A stretch of DNA of 64,000 nt from Mansonella perstans. Taxonomy: Eukaryota; Nematoda; Chromadorea; Rhabditida; Onchocercidae. This document shows, piece by piece, positions 11,968 to 25,700 of this stretch. The notes under the pieces are model-generated. The model ran no database searches. It saw only the letters and a program-made list of their open reading frames with translations, and was not told the origin of the DNA. The position numbers were made by a program, and so were the translations under genes. Every line of letters begins with the position of its first letter. Position 1 is the stretch's first letter. Where the stretch lies: the NCBI GenBank assembly GCA_037074765.1, contig JBAMDO010000036.1, positions 62,001-126,000 of the forward strand, written 5' to 3'.

Positions 11968-14900
11968 ATGGCATTACTTGATCCAGCTTCCATATCATTA
12001 GGTGAGGAGGAAGAAGGCGAAGAAGAAGAAGAGCAAATATTAGATGCAGGATGTATACCAGCTGTTGGTGCTAGTGTTGTCATCGATGAGCAAGATGGTC
12101 AAACAGATCAATCTGCATCAATTAAAAATGATCCAATCACAAGGGTATATTTTTTATAAACTTTTTCAAGGAATCAAATTTTATAGAATGAATGAATTGC
12201 ATTGGAAATTTCGTTAAGTGTTATGAGTACAGTTGAATCATTTTCGTTTATGCTTATTTTAATGAATGTTGTCGTATTTTATTGTCGAAAAACTTCGCTC
12301 AAAATAAAAAAGAGAAAATTACATGCTTATAAAATTGTACATCCTTCTTGTATTATGAATTTCAATTTTTTAGCAATCAACCTCCGATCCAGATAACAAC
12401 AGAAATGATCATTATGCAAACGAATCCACTTCATTACGTTTTGCACAACCTCATTTTATGTATCAGGTTATTCCGAAAGCAAGTATGTCATCGTCGAATT
12501 TTTATTTCAATTATTTTTTTTTTTTTCAGCAAGAAGATTTATCGATGGATAATCCTTTAATGATATAAGGGTTAACAGTTGGTCGGTATCCTAAGTTAAG
12601 AATGATAAGAAAAGACAAAGCACTCTGAAATTTTGCTTCGGATTTATGATCTATTTAGATCTTGCATATTCCCATACTTCTTATTTATCTAAAATTTTAT
12701 TTTTTTGCAGAACCGCCGGATATGTGTGGCAGTACACTCAAAATTACTGTAAGTGATTGGTCACTCTATTAGTTGAAAGAATTAATTATCTTCTCTTTTA
12801 TTACTTCTCTTATTTTTGATTTCCTTCTGAATTTTACGTTGGCTTTTTCTTCTGCTTTTGCAGGTCACTAGATAGGAATGATAATAAATATTTTACAGGT
12901 GGATCAGATTACGGATTCTATTTATACGGATTTCATTATTCTGATGACTGGTGGAGAAGTGATGCCACCAGCTGAAGAACACAGACAAATTTTGGATGCA
13001 ATGGTCCAAGGAAATGATTATACTGTCCGTTCAATTCGTTATACATTTGATTCATTGTCTTTTTTAGTCTCTGAATTGAATCAGGAAATGATCCGATTAA
13101 AATTTCATTAGCTATTGCAAAGAAATGGAAACACGATTAAAACGGTCAAAGTTAATTTAGAAGAATTATTGTTTAGGTGGCGTGTGACGTGGACGATGAG
13201 TTCCTTGGCCATCTCGATTATGTAATCGTTCATATTCCTTCTATAAGACTTTTACTAACTAGCGAACAACGTGAACAAGTTATAGAAGCCGCTGTCGCAC
13301 GGTTTAAAAGTGACAAACATCCCATTGGTGCCTGTTTGCAACTGCTGCAAAAAAACTATATTGGGTTCCCCTCAGTTATCAGAGTTGGTTAATTATTCAG
13401 TTATCGTGCGAATGATTTCTTGGTTTCTTAATTCCGCATTTTAATCTTGGCGTTCGCTAAGGGGAAAATGAAATATATATTGAAGTAGCATATTTGAAAA
13501 TATAATCTTTTCAAATGTTTTCATAAGTGAGATTCGAGAAAACATCCTAGAAAGATAATTTTTTCTGATATTACATATATTTGTAATACTATCGAAATTT
13601 AATAACTAAATTAAATAAGAGAAAATGGCAAGAGTCTGTTCCAGCTGCGCAACACACTGATGGACTGTTTAAGTCGTTTGGTAACAGCAGGAGAGGACGA
13701 CGTAGATTGTGCAGTATCAAGTTTGGGTGATTCTGTTGATCAAGGCTTTGCTGGTGAAGGTATGTCCAATGATTCCGTATTGCCTGGGACCAGTTCAGAT
13801 TTTACAACTCGAAAGAAAGGTTGCTTTTCTTGAAAAATTCTGGTAATTTAAAGGTAATTGTTCATAATTGCTGTGGTTGCTGGTAGATTTCTGACAAGCT
13901 AATGCATGTTGAAGCAGATTTTGCTATCATGGGCTGCTTTTCTAGCGAGAGTATAATTTTGCCAATGTTGTTTCTAATCTAGTTTTTAATTGTAAATGAT
14001 AATAGTTTATTTTTGCAAAGATTCGTTTAAAGATCTTATACGGAGACTCAGCATAATATTTCTTTGGGTAAGGGCCTATTAACCTTCTATGTCTTTGCTA
14101 GGATTGACGCAACATTTGTTGAATGCGGCTATTCCGGATAATGAATATGATGTATTGGCACAAATTCTAACCAGGAAATTAAAAATCGATGATGTTGACA
14201 ATGTTGTTTTGAGAGAAGCTATTAAGGTATCTTTGTTTTTTGCAGACAATAAAAAATTTCGTGGAAAAATGTGTAAACTGTTTCTTCTTTACATTGTATT
14301 GCTTTGGTCACAATGATCATATGATATTATGAGGCTTATCATACTTTTGTAGGCACGAATGAAGGGAGGATTACTTATTGGCGAGTATTGGTCAGAGCCA
14401 AATGAATTTTTATCATCTGGTTGGCGTATTCGATTGCGTGATTCCGGAAAAATTGTTCCACGAATTAGTGAAGTTGACGATGTACTGTTTTGATGATTAC
14501 TTTTAATGATTACATAATCTGATTTTTATGTTTTCTTGAATTGTTTTGTTTTTATTTGGTCTGTTTTTCAGATTTGGCGTCGATGTTGCGAAACAATGCC
14601 AGATTACACGCAAAAACAGATGTTAGCTTATCTGGAGGAAAGATATGTGGGTATCAGTTTGAAAACAAAGCAACGAATAGCAACGAAAGATATTTTACTG
14701 AAAGGATCACGAGTGCAGTTTCCTAACAGACCACGTTGCATTGGGAGCAAACCTATGCAGTATGTTCAGGTTTGTCAGTCTTTTGTTTTAAGTTTATGCA
14801 AATTTTATTTTTGCTGTTATGCTTTCATTCTTAACTTTTTTAATGCGTTGTAATTTTATCATATTGCAAATAATATCCTATTATCTATGTTTATTTTCCT

Positions 14901-17900
14901 TTTATCTACATCTATTGAGTCTTCATTGATAGAATTTTAATTAGCTGTATTAATCAAATTTTAATTTTTATTTTCTGATTGTTAAGATCGACATGGTTGA
15001 AATGGAATGTTCGGAATATGGTGATCGTTGTTATACCATGGCATTAATTGTAACCGATCTTTATTCGCATTTTGTATTTGGTAGAGCATTAGCCGAAGCA
15101 CCAGACACTTCTTTACTTGTCCGACATTTAATGGATATTTTCGGAGCTTTTGCTCCACCGGGTAAGCATATTTCTGAGTAATGTATTTTCTTTTTGTTTC
15201 TTTACTTTTTCGATTATGGTGCTATATTTTTGTTTTTCTTACATAAATACATTTTGCTGAAATGAATTTCGATTTTAGAAGCTTATCGAACTTACACAAA
15301 TGATGAAGTAATTGGACTTGTTATGTCAGACATCGAGAAATTGTTCAAAATTGAAATTAAAAATATTGGACACGGTGTAAGTAATCATGGTTTCTGTAAT
15401 GTCACGTTTTACCATTAATTGGTAAAAGACTTTCTTCTTTTTTTGGAAAATTCCTGAAGTTTCTATTTGAAATATAGTAAACGAATTCCACTGTCACATA
15501 AATTTCAAAAATATGGACTTTTTTTTGAAAGAAAGTATATTTGTCATCTGGTTCTCTTACAGTAATGTTTTTGATCATCCATGGTTTTACATTAAACTTT
15601 CATTTTTTTCTTATCACTGAAATAACTGAAAGTTATTGTGGAATCATTTTCAGATTATTTTTCCAGGTAATGAATCATGCTAATCTGTGTGCCAGCATGT
15701 ATAATCGTGCAGCTAAAGAACTTGGTGGCCGCGAACGTTGGGTTGAAGCACTTCCGTTTGCCGTCATTGATTATAATCAGGCTCCAGTGAAATGTTTCGG
15801 TGATCTTCGGATTTCACCGTTTGAAGTAATAATCCATTTTTTAAAGACAAAAGAAATAGAAAAGAGAATGAGCGTTTGTTCATGAATAGACGATTTAGAT
15901 TATGTTTGGTCGAAGACCTTGGCGAAATCATAGTATTCCACCATGGGTACGCGGTGCTTTATATGGTGAAAATATGAATGAAACAGAAGGTTTGTAATAA
16001 ACCTATGATGATTCTTTTACTTCTTTTATTTTCCTTTCTTCTACCGATTGTTCAACTAATATATGAAATTGTATAGAACTCTTCTGGTAGTGCTCTTCAA
16101 AGTATTAATATTTTTTGTATAGGTTAAAAAATGTCAGAATACTTTTTTTTTTCTGAGTTATTAACTAAAAAGATGCGTACATGTAAGGAATTCTGCACTT
16201 ACGATCTGTTTTTAGAATAGTTCAAATGAATATATTTTTCCTTTTATTTATTGTATTTTTTATATGTTGAAGTTTAGGATACGTGGAAGAAAATCGTTTG
16301 GAGAGTTTGAGCGGTGCAACAGTAAGCTAATTATTTTGTCTTTTAAATTGTCAACTTTACAATTAGGCCTTATAAGTTCGTTGTCTTATTATTTTATGCT
16401 GATTAAGTTATTTTCTGTTTGGGCTTGCCTCGTTTCATTCAGTTAAGACTTATGAAATTCAATCTATATGATCAGAAAGCGTTAAAAAAATAATGGCTTA
16501 CACACTTGGGCTTCGCAAAAATGTTCTTATAAAATGCAGGAAATGTGTATGATACGCTCAACTCCACTTCCACGACGGCCTGAAGTTGAGGAAAGATTAG
16601 CCAATATCTATTTAAGCGAAGTATCAAGTAATCGAGCTAAAATTTCTTGTATACTTGGCCGTTATCCGGCAAAATTCAATGATGCAGGTCATGTTGTCGA
16701 TCCGGGTACTGGTTTTCTGTATGAAGTCGGTGATTGTGTCTATGTAAGTTTTTTATTGCTGTGTTTTGTGATATTCTTATGTCGCATTTTTTGGTTCTCG
16801 TTTACTTCTTACTAAGCCTTTCCTGTTCTTTTTTTGAAAAAGAATTGTTTAATCGATTTCAGCTTCGAAACTTTGAGCAAGACAAGTCATCTATGGATCG
16901 TTCCAAAAGGCATCAGAATGAGTCACGCTATTGTCGGGCGAGTATTATTGAAGTGGATTATCAGAATCCGGATTTCATGTACAAAGTGTGCTATTGGAAT
17001 GATATCATTGATGTCGATAATCTCCCGCCGAATCAGTGGCCGGGTGAAGGTAAATTTCATTTTTTTTGATTTTGCGCAGTATGGTTAATTTTGATTTCTG
17101 AACTCATGTTATAGACAAAAAATGCTGTCTTTTATTTCATTTTTTTCTTGATATCTTGAAAAGTTTTGATGTTCTTATCAATTTTGCTTGTTTAAAATTA
17201 CACCTGTTAAGCAAGTTAAATGCTTCAGGCTCTTTATTGGCTTGGGTTTCACCCTACGATATCGCTCCTTCTACTGCGGATCTTGCAAGACGTAGGAATG
17301 TCGGTATGTTTTTTATCCTTCATTTTATTGAACAAAACATATTGCTTCTGCTAAAAAAGAAAAACCGAACTGTATCTTTTTGTGCAATTTTTGACCGAAG
17401 ATTTCTTGTAGTAAGACGTCGAGAATTAGAATTTCAATGTAAATGCGGCTATGACTTCTGCGAATTACCTTATAATCAAAATTGTCAGTACAAATTATCA
17501 CAAGCTTGTTGCCAACGGCTCAAGATGAATTGTTCTTTTCACTCTCGCTTAAGGGTACCACCTCGTGAAACACTGATGTTACGTCCAAAGGTTAGTTTGT
17601 TATCACATTATCGGATTAACTTTTTTTCAAAGTGACATATGTCATTAACTATGGTCGGGGGATGACTAATTTTTTTTAAAATGATTGTACTTTTTTGTAG
17701 AATTCATCTGCACCTGTACTTAAACTGGCAGGAAGCGGAGAACGGAGGTATGAATTTTCTTTTTTTTAAGTTTATATTTAGTGAGACCTATATATTGCAA
17801 TCTTTCACTGATGAAATTAGCTCGCAGATTATCAGTCATCTTCTTAGATGCTTTCAGAAAAGCCTTCTGTTGTTGATTCTTAAAACATATGCTTTATTTT

Positions 17901-19903
17901 TTCTTCTGACCATATTATAATCTATTATGATTGTCAGATTGCTTACTATACCAAAACGGACGAAATCGGAAGTTGATCATTCAAGCTCTCGCTGGGTTTT
18001 CCAAGGTCTATTCTTAAGTACATCATGTGATTTTTAAATACTTCCTATCTTTTTGCATATTTGTCGGATCAGAAAATTTGTTTTGGATTTTATAGAAGGT
18101 CGTTATATCGAACTATTCCCGAGTTCATCGAACACAACTTCTTTATTAGGACGGGAAGACCAACAGAGTAATGTACACTTTGATTATGATGTTGGAGCAC
18201 TTTCATCTAAAAGAAGGCGATTGCAAGTTAGTTGTGATGTGTTGTTGATCAGTCTTAGAAATAAAATTGTGCTTACTATAGTGCTGAAATTCTTTCAAAC
18301 TTTAAAACTTACATTACACTCTTTGAATTTCGTTATACATTTGTAGGTTCAGTATGGTAATGCTTGCTCTTCAAATTTTGTTTATGGTGGGAATTCAATG
18401 ATTTCGGTTAGTTATATCGCTTACATTTTTTAGGCTTTCATATATACCGTAAATTCCTTGCTTATTTAAATTTCATTGATCGATTTTATTTCATTTTTTC
18501 AGAGGCTTCCTGCTGAACGTTCGTATGGATATCAGGCAGCGGTACTCTATCAATCTAAAGGTTTTTAATTTCACTTTCTGTCTTACTGTTATTTGAATGA
18601 GGGCATTTATATATCTTAGAAATATTGGAAATAGACAGCTCATGGGAAATAAGTCAGCCTGGCATAGAGTCAAATCTCAGTAAAACCGAAGAATCGTTTT
18701 GGAACTTCTTACTCTTAACAAGATATGGAAAGTGTGCATTGAAATTATGGTCGAAGTTAGGTCTCGCATGTGAATATGAAGTACAGTTTCCCGGTTTTTG
18801 ACTTTTTTTAATTTTGTTGTATGGAATTATGAAGGCATTTCCCTGTCTACTTAAAATGAAAAAATCAGAACTGTAATTCATTGATGGAAGCTCTTCTTAT
18901 TTTGGAGGTTGATCTTCTTATCAGTGAATTATTGGATTTTTTAAAATCATTTTTTTCATGATTTGATTAATTTCGTGCACAAATTGTTCCTGCAACAATT
19001 CTTTAATATATTCTTCTAAAAACTTCTTTTCATCCATTTTTTACTTTTATGTTGACTCTGCTTTCTGTTCACATTTTCTTTGCTTTATTTGGTCTGGCAT
19101 GACTACATTAGTACAATTTTAGATAATCTGATAATTTCAAATGCCAACGAACTGGAAGGATTAGACGTGGATGATGAAAGTATTGATGTTGCTTCAAATC
19201 GGCAGAATGGATCTCCCTCAGAGGTTGTTTATTTGTTTTAGCTTGCTTTTTTTATTGAAATTTCGCCATCACAATTTCCTTTTTTTTGCGAGTGATTATT
19301 AAACAGCTATCAAAGTAATGGATATGTATTAGATTTCGAACCAACCAGCATTTCTCACTCAAAATGATTCAAAAACGATGGCAGAAGTCGGTAGTGGTAA
19401 AATGTTGAAAATTCAACAAGGACCATTACAAGTATGTTCCCACAAACTTTGAATATATATTTTAAACATTGGGAAGTTTTCTAATCGAAATTGCTGTGTA
19501 TTGATGCATTGCAATGGTAATCGCTAAAGTAGCAGAAATGAACACTCGATATCTTACCTTTTTTTACTTCTTACCCGTTGTCATGTATAATTTTATTATT
19601 ACTTTAGCTTTCTTTTATACTTTTCACGAAAAGAAAGATTTTGGCTAACTGATTTAATTCTCCTTACCATTTATAGAATCTTTAGAGTTAGAAGAGTATT
19701 ATTATATGCTTATTTTTCTAAAATTTGCATTCAGTATCCTCTGCAACAAAAAAAAAAAAAAAAAGTAGAATGATAACAATTCTCAACATCAACATAATAA
19801 CTTTGCAGTGTTTTCGAAATTGATATCGTTTCAGGCAGAAGTTCTCTCAGTTAGAAGTACAAAACGCATTTCTGCACCTCCACAGCGTTTAAGTCCCACT
19901 TAG
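11968..19903 (+). CDS. domesticated integrase-core protein, 27 exons, about 1051 aa
   Basis: Twenty-seven exons join in phase. They start at 11968, 12374, 12711, 12899, 13177, 13622, 14102, 14353, 14572, 14987, 15279, 15667, 15899, 16278, 16540, 16863, 17229, 17412, 17701, 17938, 18096, 18347, 18503, 18620, 19123, 19333 and 19835; the stop is at 19901-19903. Order: acidic start (EEEEGEEEEEQ), a novel region, an H2C2-like pre-core stretch, then a retroelement-type integrase core, residues 418 to about 595 (IDMVEME, ALIVTDLYSHFVFGRAL, FGAFAPP, SPFEIMFGRRP). An SH3-like segment follows (YEVGDCVYLRNF, then YKVCYWND and LAWVSPYDIAP), then a Cys cluster (771-805) and a Ser/Asn-rich tail ending SAPPQRLSPT. 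The first catalytic Asp is D419 and the second is probably D484, but the Glu position (GVMNHAN) reads Asn511. No LTRs, gag, protease or RT adjoin it. I infer a conserved host gene, probably DNA- or chromatin-binding. The exon 4 donor (ACT|gtccgt, near 13024) is weak, and the exon 6 acceptor is inferred from phase. Confidence 0.85.
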
Positions 19904-22700
19904 ATTTTTTCATTAAAGATTTTTTTTTTATATGATTGTTTATGTTGAATAGTATGTTGGGATATGATCAATTTGGCCAAATCTTTTTTATGCACAGATC
20001 ATTTAACTGTCTAGACATAGAGGAGCAAGGAAAATTTGTCGAAAAATCTAGTTAAATGACTTTATAAAAAAGTAATTCTTTTTGTTTGAATATTAATCCA
20101 ATCATATTGTTTTTCTGGCTCAATTCTACGAACATCATTCGAGAGAGATGCAATGAGAATACAGCAGACAGTATTTTGGTGATCTTTAAATTATCGTATA
20201 ACTGCTCTGTTTATAAATAACTTCATCTAATTTAATCCGTTAAATGAAACGATTAATTTTGATTTCGAACTTAAATTTTTTTCTTGTGAATGCTGGATTA
20301 TATGTTAGGAGCTGCTCCTGTTAATTCTTCTTTCCACTGAAATCGAAATACATTTAGATATGTTTTAAAAACTTTGTTATATGTTTGTTTGAACTTTTTT
20401 TTAAATATGATTTTTAATATGAGCTTATCCTACTGCATCAATGTTCATTTCATTGGAAAGAAAATTATTACCCAATTTTTTAAGTATATCTTTTCAAGTT
20501 TCTTATGTTCAAATTTTTCCACTTATTCTAATAACATCTAATCAATTGATATATATAAAATTATATATTCCAATTGTTCCCTCACTTAAAAGTACTGAAT
20601 TTTTACTCATAAATATTTGGTAGCCAGTTGTAATTATATGCGCTTTACCTGATGTTTAAGTACCTTGATTGGTATTTTTACGATGGAAAGAATAAATGCA
20701 TTTACCTGATGATTGAGCAATAACAAAGCATAAACGAGGACGAATGGAGCCGGCAACGAGAAATTTTGGCGAAATAACTTTGACGTGCATGGACACGCTT
20801 AAAGGATTATCTGCATCGCGTGAATGCATCTAAATTCATCCCGATTCGCGGCGAAGTATTTTACCATTGTAAACAATGATTTAGTATTCGTGATCTATTT
20901 GACAAGATTGATGATATATTAATTGGTATGTCGCGGGAAATTTTTCGTTCTTTCAAATTTATAAACTCTATACAATGCAGATTTCGTTGAAATAATTGCA
21001 GGAACGCGATAATTTCAGTCGATTTTACAATTTTGCAAAGAAGCATTTAAGTATGATCCGAACATCCTACGATGCAATTGTAATATGATTTCGACAAAGC
21101 TGTTTAAGCTAATTAAGTATTACGTTATCAAGCAGCTCGTCAAAGGAACAGATATATTAGCTAACAGTGTTTACTTATGCTAATTATTTCAATAACAGTA
21201 ATGGCGATTGCAAGAATGAAATGATAGAAAAAGTTAAATTATTTAATTTGGCTCATCTCTTTGTTTCATCGAAAATACATTTCATTGCTTATTTCTTATT
21301 TATTTTAATTATTTTATATCTCAATTTATTATTCTGTCGTTTTTATAGATGCATAATTTAGAAATCTTTATTTATTTGTTAATATGATAATATTTGCAAG
21401 AGATAGATTCTGATCGTAATCTGTTCTATTTATTTGTTACGGTATTTGGCAAAAAAATAGATTTTGATCGAGTTTGTTTCATCTATTCGTTACAGTATTC
21501 GTAAAAAATAGTTTCGGACTGTAGCTTGTTTCATTTAAGCAATAAATGATTTATTAGTTTCTATATGATGAATCAATTTTCATCATCTTCTAATTCTTAC
21601 ATCATTTCATTCTTTCATTCATCATTGCATTATTTTTTTTATTACTCAAAACATTATTTTATCAAATTACTTAGTTTCTTATTTGAAAACTTAATTAGTT
21701 AGAAGTAAAATTATTTCAACATTGAAATAACATATAGTAAATCAGTCAGCAATTGAAATATTTGATTGCAGTTTTAAATATATAATTTGATGGTAAAGAA
21801 AAGTTTAAATTTAAATTGTTATTTGAAATGGCGAAAAATTAATTTTGTTAGAATGACAGTCCTTGAATGATCATTTATGATCAAATGACAAATTTTTTAC
21901 CTCTAAAAATATCTCCTCGTTAATTTCAAATACTTTTTTATTACAATTAAATCATCATTTTCCCTCTTTCTCTCTCTCTCAAAGTCTTTCTTCCCTCCTT
22001 TTAATTTTTATAAGAAATGAAACAGGAGGAAACATGCAATAATATATACGATGATGGAGACAGCTGTGACGGATTTGCATCACGAAACAGCACCTTAGCC
22101 ATCCTTCTTATCTAATGCTCTTTTTTTCTGCTTCATGGACAAATAAATAAGTACGATCAATCCGAATCCAATATGTAAATTCTCCAGACTTGGCTCTTTT
22201 TTCTCCAAACTTGGCTCTTTTTTTCTTTCTTGCTAATTATTTTCACTCTCACATCCATCCATTCACAATAAATTGTCAATGTAAATTTGGAAATTTTTTG
22301 AATTTATTAATTGAAAAAATAGTATTGGTAATAATAAGAAAAAAAAAGCCAAACAATAGATTGGCTTAAAATTCAACTAAGTTAGCTAAAATGCTTTGCT
22401 TCATAGTGCCAAGTAACAGTAAGTGTTGTAATTAAAACTCTAATAATGGACAAAAATTTTAGTCAAATTAAACTTATCGTAATTGAAAAAATTGGACAAA
22501 TAAATTAAAATAAATTATGAGCATTAAGGAAACTTTTGAATATAATTCATTCAGTCTTACTTTACATTGATTATGATTTGATCACAAAAAAATTAACTGC
22601 TAATTATATATGGCAGCTGTATTTCTTGACTAATTAATTACATGCTATGTATATGGGTAGCAAAAATTACCGTTTGTTTCAGGATCATAGAAATCACAGG
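19904..22700. other. gene-poor region, proximal part
   Basis: This is the 3' flank of the integrase-derived gene followed by AT-rich sequence. One GC-elevated patch at about 20680-21170 stands out (see findings). Near 22185-22226 a unit of about 21 bases (cttggctcttttt preceded by ctccaga/ctccaaa) is duplicated. No gene is supported. Confidence 0.5.
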
Positions 22701-25700
22701 GAACTGTTAATTAAACACATACTTCTCTTAAATGGACCATGAAATTTCATCTTCAAATATTTCAGTTTAGTATTATTTTCAAAGTAATCTAGAAATGTTT
22801 TCAATTAAATTTCGTCCCAATTGTGAAATATCTCAAAATTGAAAGATTTTCTTTTTTTTTTGAATATACGATGATAATTCCAGTGCTTTACAGTATTCCC
22901 AAAGATATCCTTGTATAAATCAAAACATTTGAAGTTGACTGAAATCTTCGCATTTTCATTTTAAAACTTTAAAACTTTTATTAGTTTAGCAGACAAAAAA
23001 AAAAGCTCATTGACAGATAATTAGCATTATTCGGAACAGCGTTAATAAGTAAATGTCATATGAAGCTAAAGATAAAGGAAGGTAAAGGAAAGGTCAATAT
23101 CAGGTGTTGAGGTATTGATGTAATTTAAGAAAAGCTTTAAAAGTGTACCCTTATTGGGAATAAGTGGATCATTCTGAATTACATTAAAAAGATCCTCTTC
23201 AACCTTTAACCTTTTCTTCTCGTCGCTTTTCTTGCAGTAATCATTTGCATAAGTGAAATAATAAAAAGTGAAGTAGTATTAATTTTGAGGAAGAAGTTTG
23301 ATGAGCACTAAGTACTCTTGAATATTATTAATCCATTTTGATATTTCATATAATTTGCTGTATCTAATTTTTTTCCCCTCTTTCTCTCTCTCTTTCTCTC
23401 TCGGTATAGGAAGTTTATTTGGAAAAGAAACAGTATCGAGCAAATGAATTGCAAATAAAAGTTCTCACCTAACTTCATCGTTTTTGACCTCGATATACAA
23501 ATGTACAAATGACAATTGTCAACTTTAGTTAATCTTTGACCCTCGAATGTTTGCTTTGAATAGACAAATGCTGAAACTAATGAATACTCATTTTGCAAAA
23601 AAAAAAGATACTTAACTTAACCCAATATAATATTTCTGCTTAAGTTTAATAAATTGCTAATATCTTGTTCTAGTATAGCTGATAACTTTAATTGTTCTTC
23701 TTCATGTTCGCTTCAGTAATTACATTTTAGTCAATTAGTAAAAAATTTTTTTTGCCAAAATTTCTCATCTCCATATCTGCTGATATTTTAAAATTTTCTC
23801 ATATTAAAATTTATGTAATCAAAGACAAATTCAAAAAAAAATTCGTTTTTATCAAAAAATTTCCACGCTTTCTAATTTCTTCTTCATGATCGTTTCATTA
23901 AGAGAGCACATTTTTAACTACAAGTCGAAATGCATTACTCTTTCGAGACAATATCATCAATTGGACTAATGAGTTTCTTTTCTACTTTATTAAAAACTTA
24001 AAACGCCCAAACTTAAATACTTAAAACTTAAATGTATTTCTAAACGATATTAATACAATCTAATGAGAATAGATGTAAGGAATGCTTGAAATGCCAAGTA
24101 TGCCCAGAAGATTATATTAACTATTAAGGATATCACTTTATGTTACCGTATAAATTTAAAAAGTGAATAAAAAGTTTTGAAAAATAATAAAAGAAAGATA
24201 AATAGTAAACAAAATGATTAATGAAACTTGCATTCTTAAATTTTGGGAAGAAAATTTTCTCATTTTTAATTAGTTGTAAATACTTTTTTCTCACATCGAA
24301 ATCATTTTTTTTTTTTGTTTTTTTTCCAAAAATTGCAAAATATTTAATTTCCAAAAGAGTAATAAAAGTTTACAAATTTTGGATGCAATTCGTTTCTCTC
24401 TTTTACAGCTTTATTTTGGGAGAAAAATACTCAAAACTCTGTTGTGAATTTCCCTTTAGATTACTTAAAAAAAAAAAAAAAAAATGAAAGGAAGGAAAAA
24501 TTTTTCAAATTTGCAAATTTATGCAATAAAAATGATTGCTAATAATTTATTTTCACCAATAGAGCATATTTTGACTTATTGTATAGATAAAATTAATTGA
24601 TGAAACAAAGTTCTCATTCACAAGTTTATTACTGTAATTTCCGCTTGTATCGTAAAAGACATTTTTTTATTTTAAATAAAAAATATTACTGTATCATACG
24701 AAAAAAATGCGATTTTTATAAAGCACACTGATGTAATTTGCTTGAGAATAGCTTAACATATCAATGAAAAGTCATATTTCTATTTTAAATATTTTAAAAC
24801 TGATAATTAAATTATTTAATTTATCGATTTCAAATATTATCGAAGATGGCAAGCAGGAATGATTCTAGCAGTAAGCATTTTTTGTTCATAAAAAATATGC
24901 GCGACAATTGTCGATAACAATATTTGATTTTAGAAATTGTCACTGGCAGCAATTAACTGTCGTTTTTTCCCTCAAAAATTTAAAAAGTATCATTTTTTCT
25001 TTGATGAAGAAATATTTCGCTGAATTTCATTGTTAAATTTAAAATGAAATTTGTTTTGCTTTAAATATTTAAATCATCAAAGAAAAAAGAACGTTTGTTT
25101 AATTTGATAGTTTATTTATCATTTTCAACAAAATTGATCAATAATCAATATTGGATATGAAATTTTTATGCAAATTGAGCAAGCATATTTATTACAGCTA
25201 CAGTATCTTTCTTTTTTTATCACTTTTCTTTGATTAACAAGTTTTTTTTTTTTATCAATATAATTATGAAGGACAAATGAGCGAGCATTTCGTTTAGTAG
25301 AAGATAAATAGAATTTGATAAGGATGACGAAATTAAATTATATATGGCATAACTTTCCCAGGCAAGTATTACTAATCGTTCGATTTGTTGAATATTTATA
25401 TCTCCCTCGAATCGATGTATCCTGAAATCCTTCTACATGCTATTTGTCACCGATGAATGACAAATTGGTAATATGACGCAATGCCTTGTCAACTTTCTTA
25501 CTATCCGTTCAAATAAAAAACTGTTCCACAAATTTTCTCGCACCATATTTGATCCCTATTTTACTTAATTTAATTTTTGTTATACAAAAAATTGAGTACT
25601 GTAGTACTCATTGTTCTACAACAGATATCCTACATTTGGTCGCCAGAAACTTATTAGCATGATGAAATCCACTATAAATTATCATTTCATTAATCCGACA

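Noticed and set aside
12526..12566. Possible short exon QEDLSMDNPLMI ending a separate small gene after 12468
   Set aside because: Using the stronger donor GCAA|gtatgt at 12482 joins in phase to the exon at 12711, making one continuous gene and removing the need for an early stop.
13030..13111. Extension of integrase-gene exon 4 to the stop at 13111
   Set aside because: It would end the protein before the next phase-consistent exon at 13177; splicing near 13024 is favoured though its donor is weak.
11968..19903. Intact LTR retrotransposon
   Set aside because: There are 26 spliceosomal introns, no LTRs, primer-binding site or polypurine tract, and no other pol domains.
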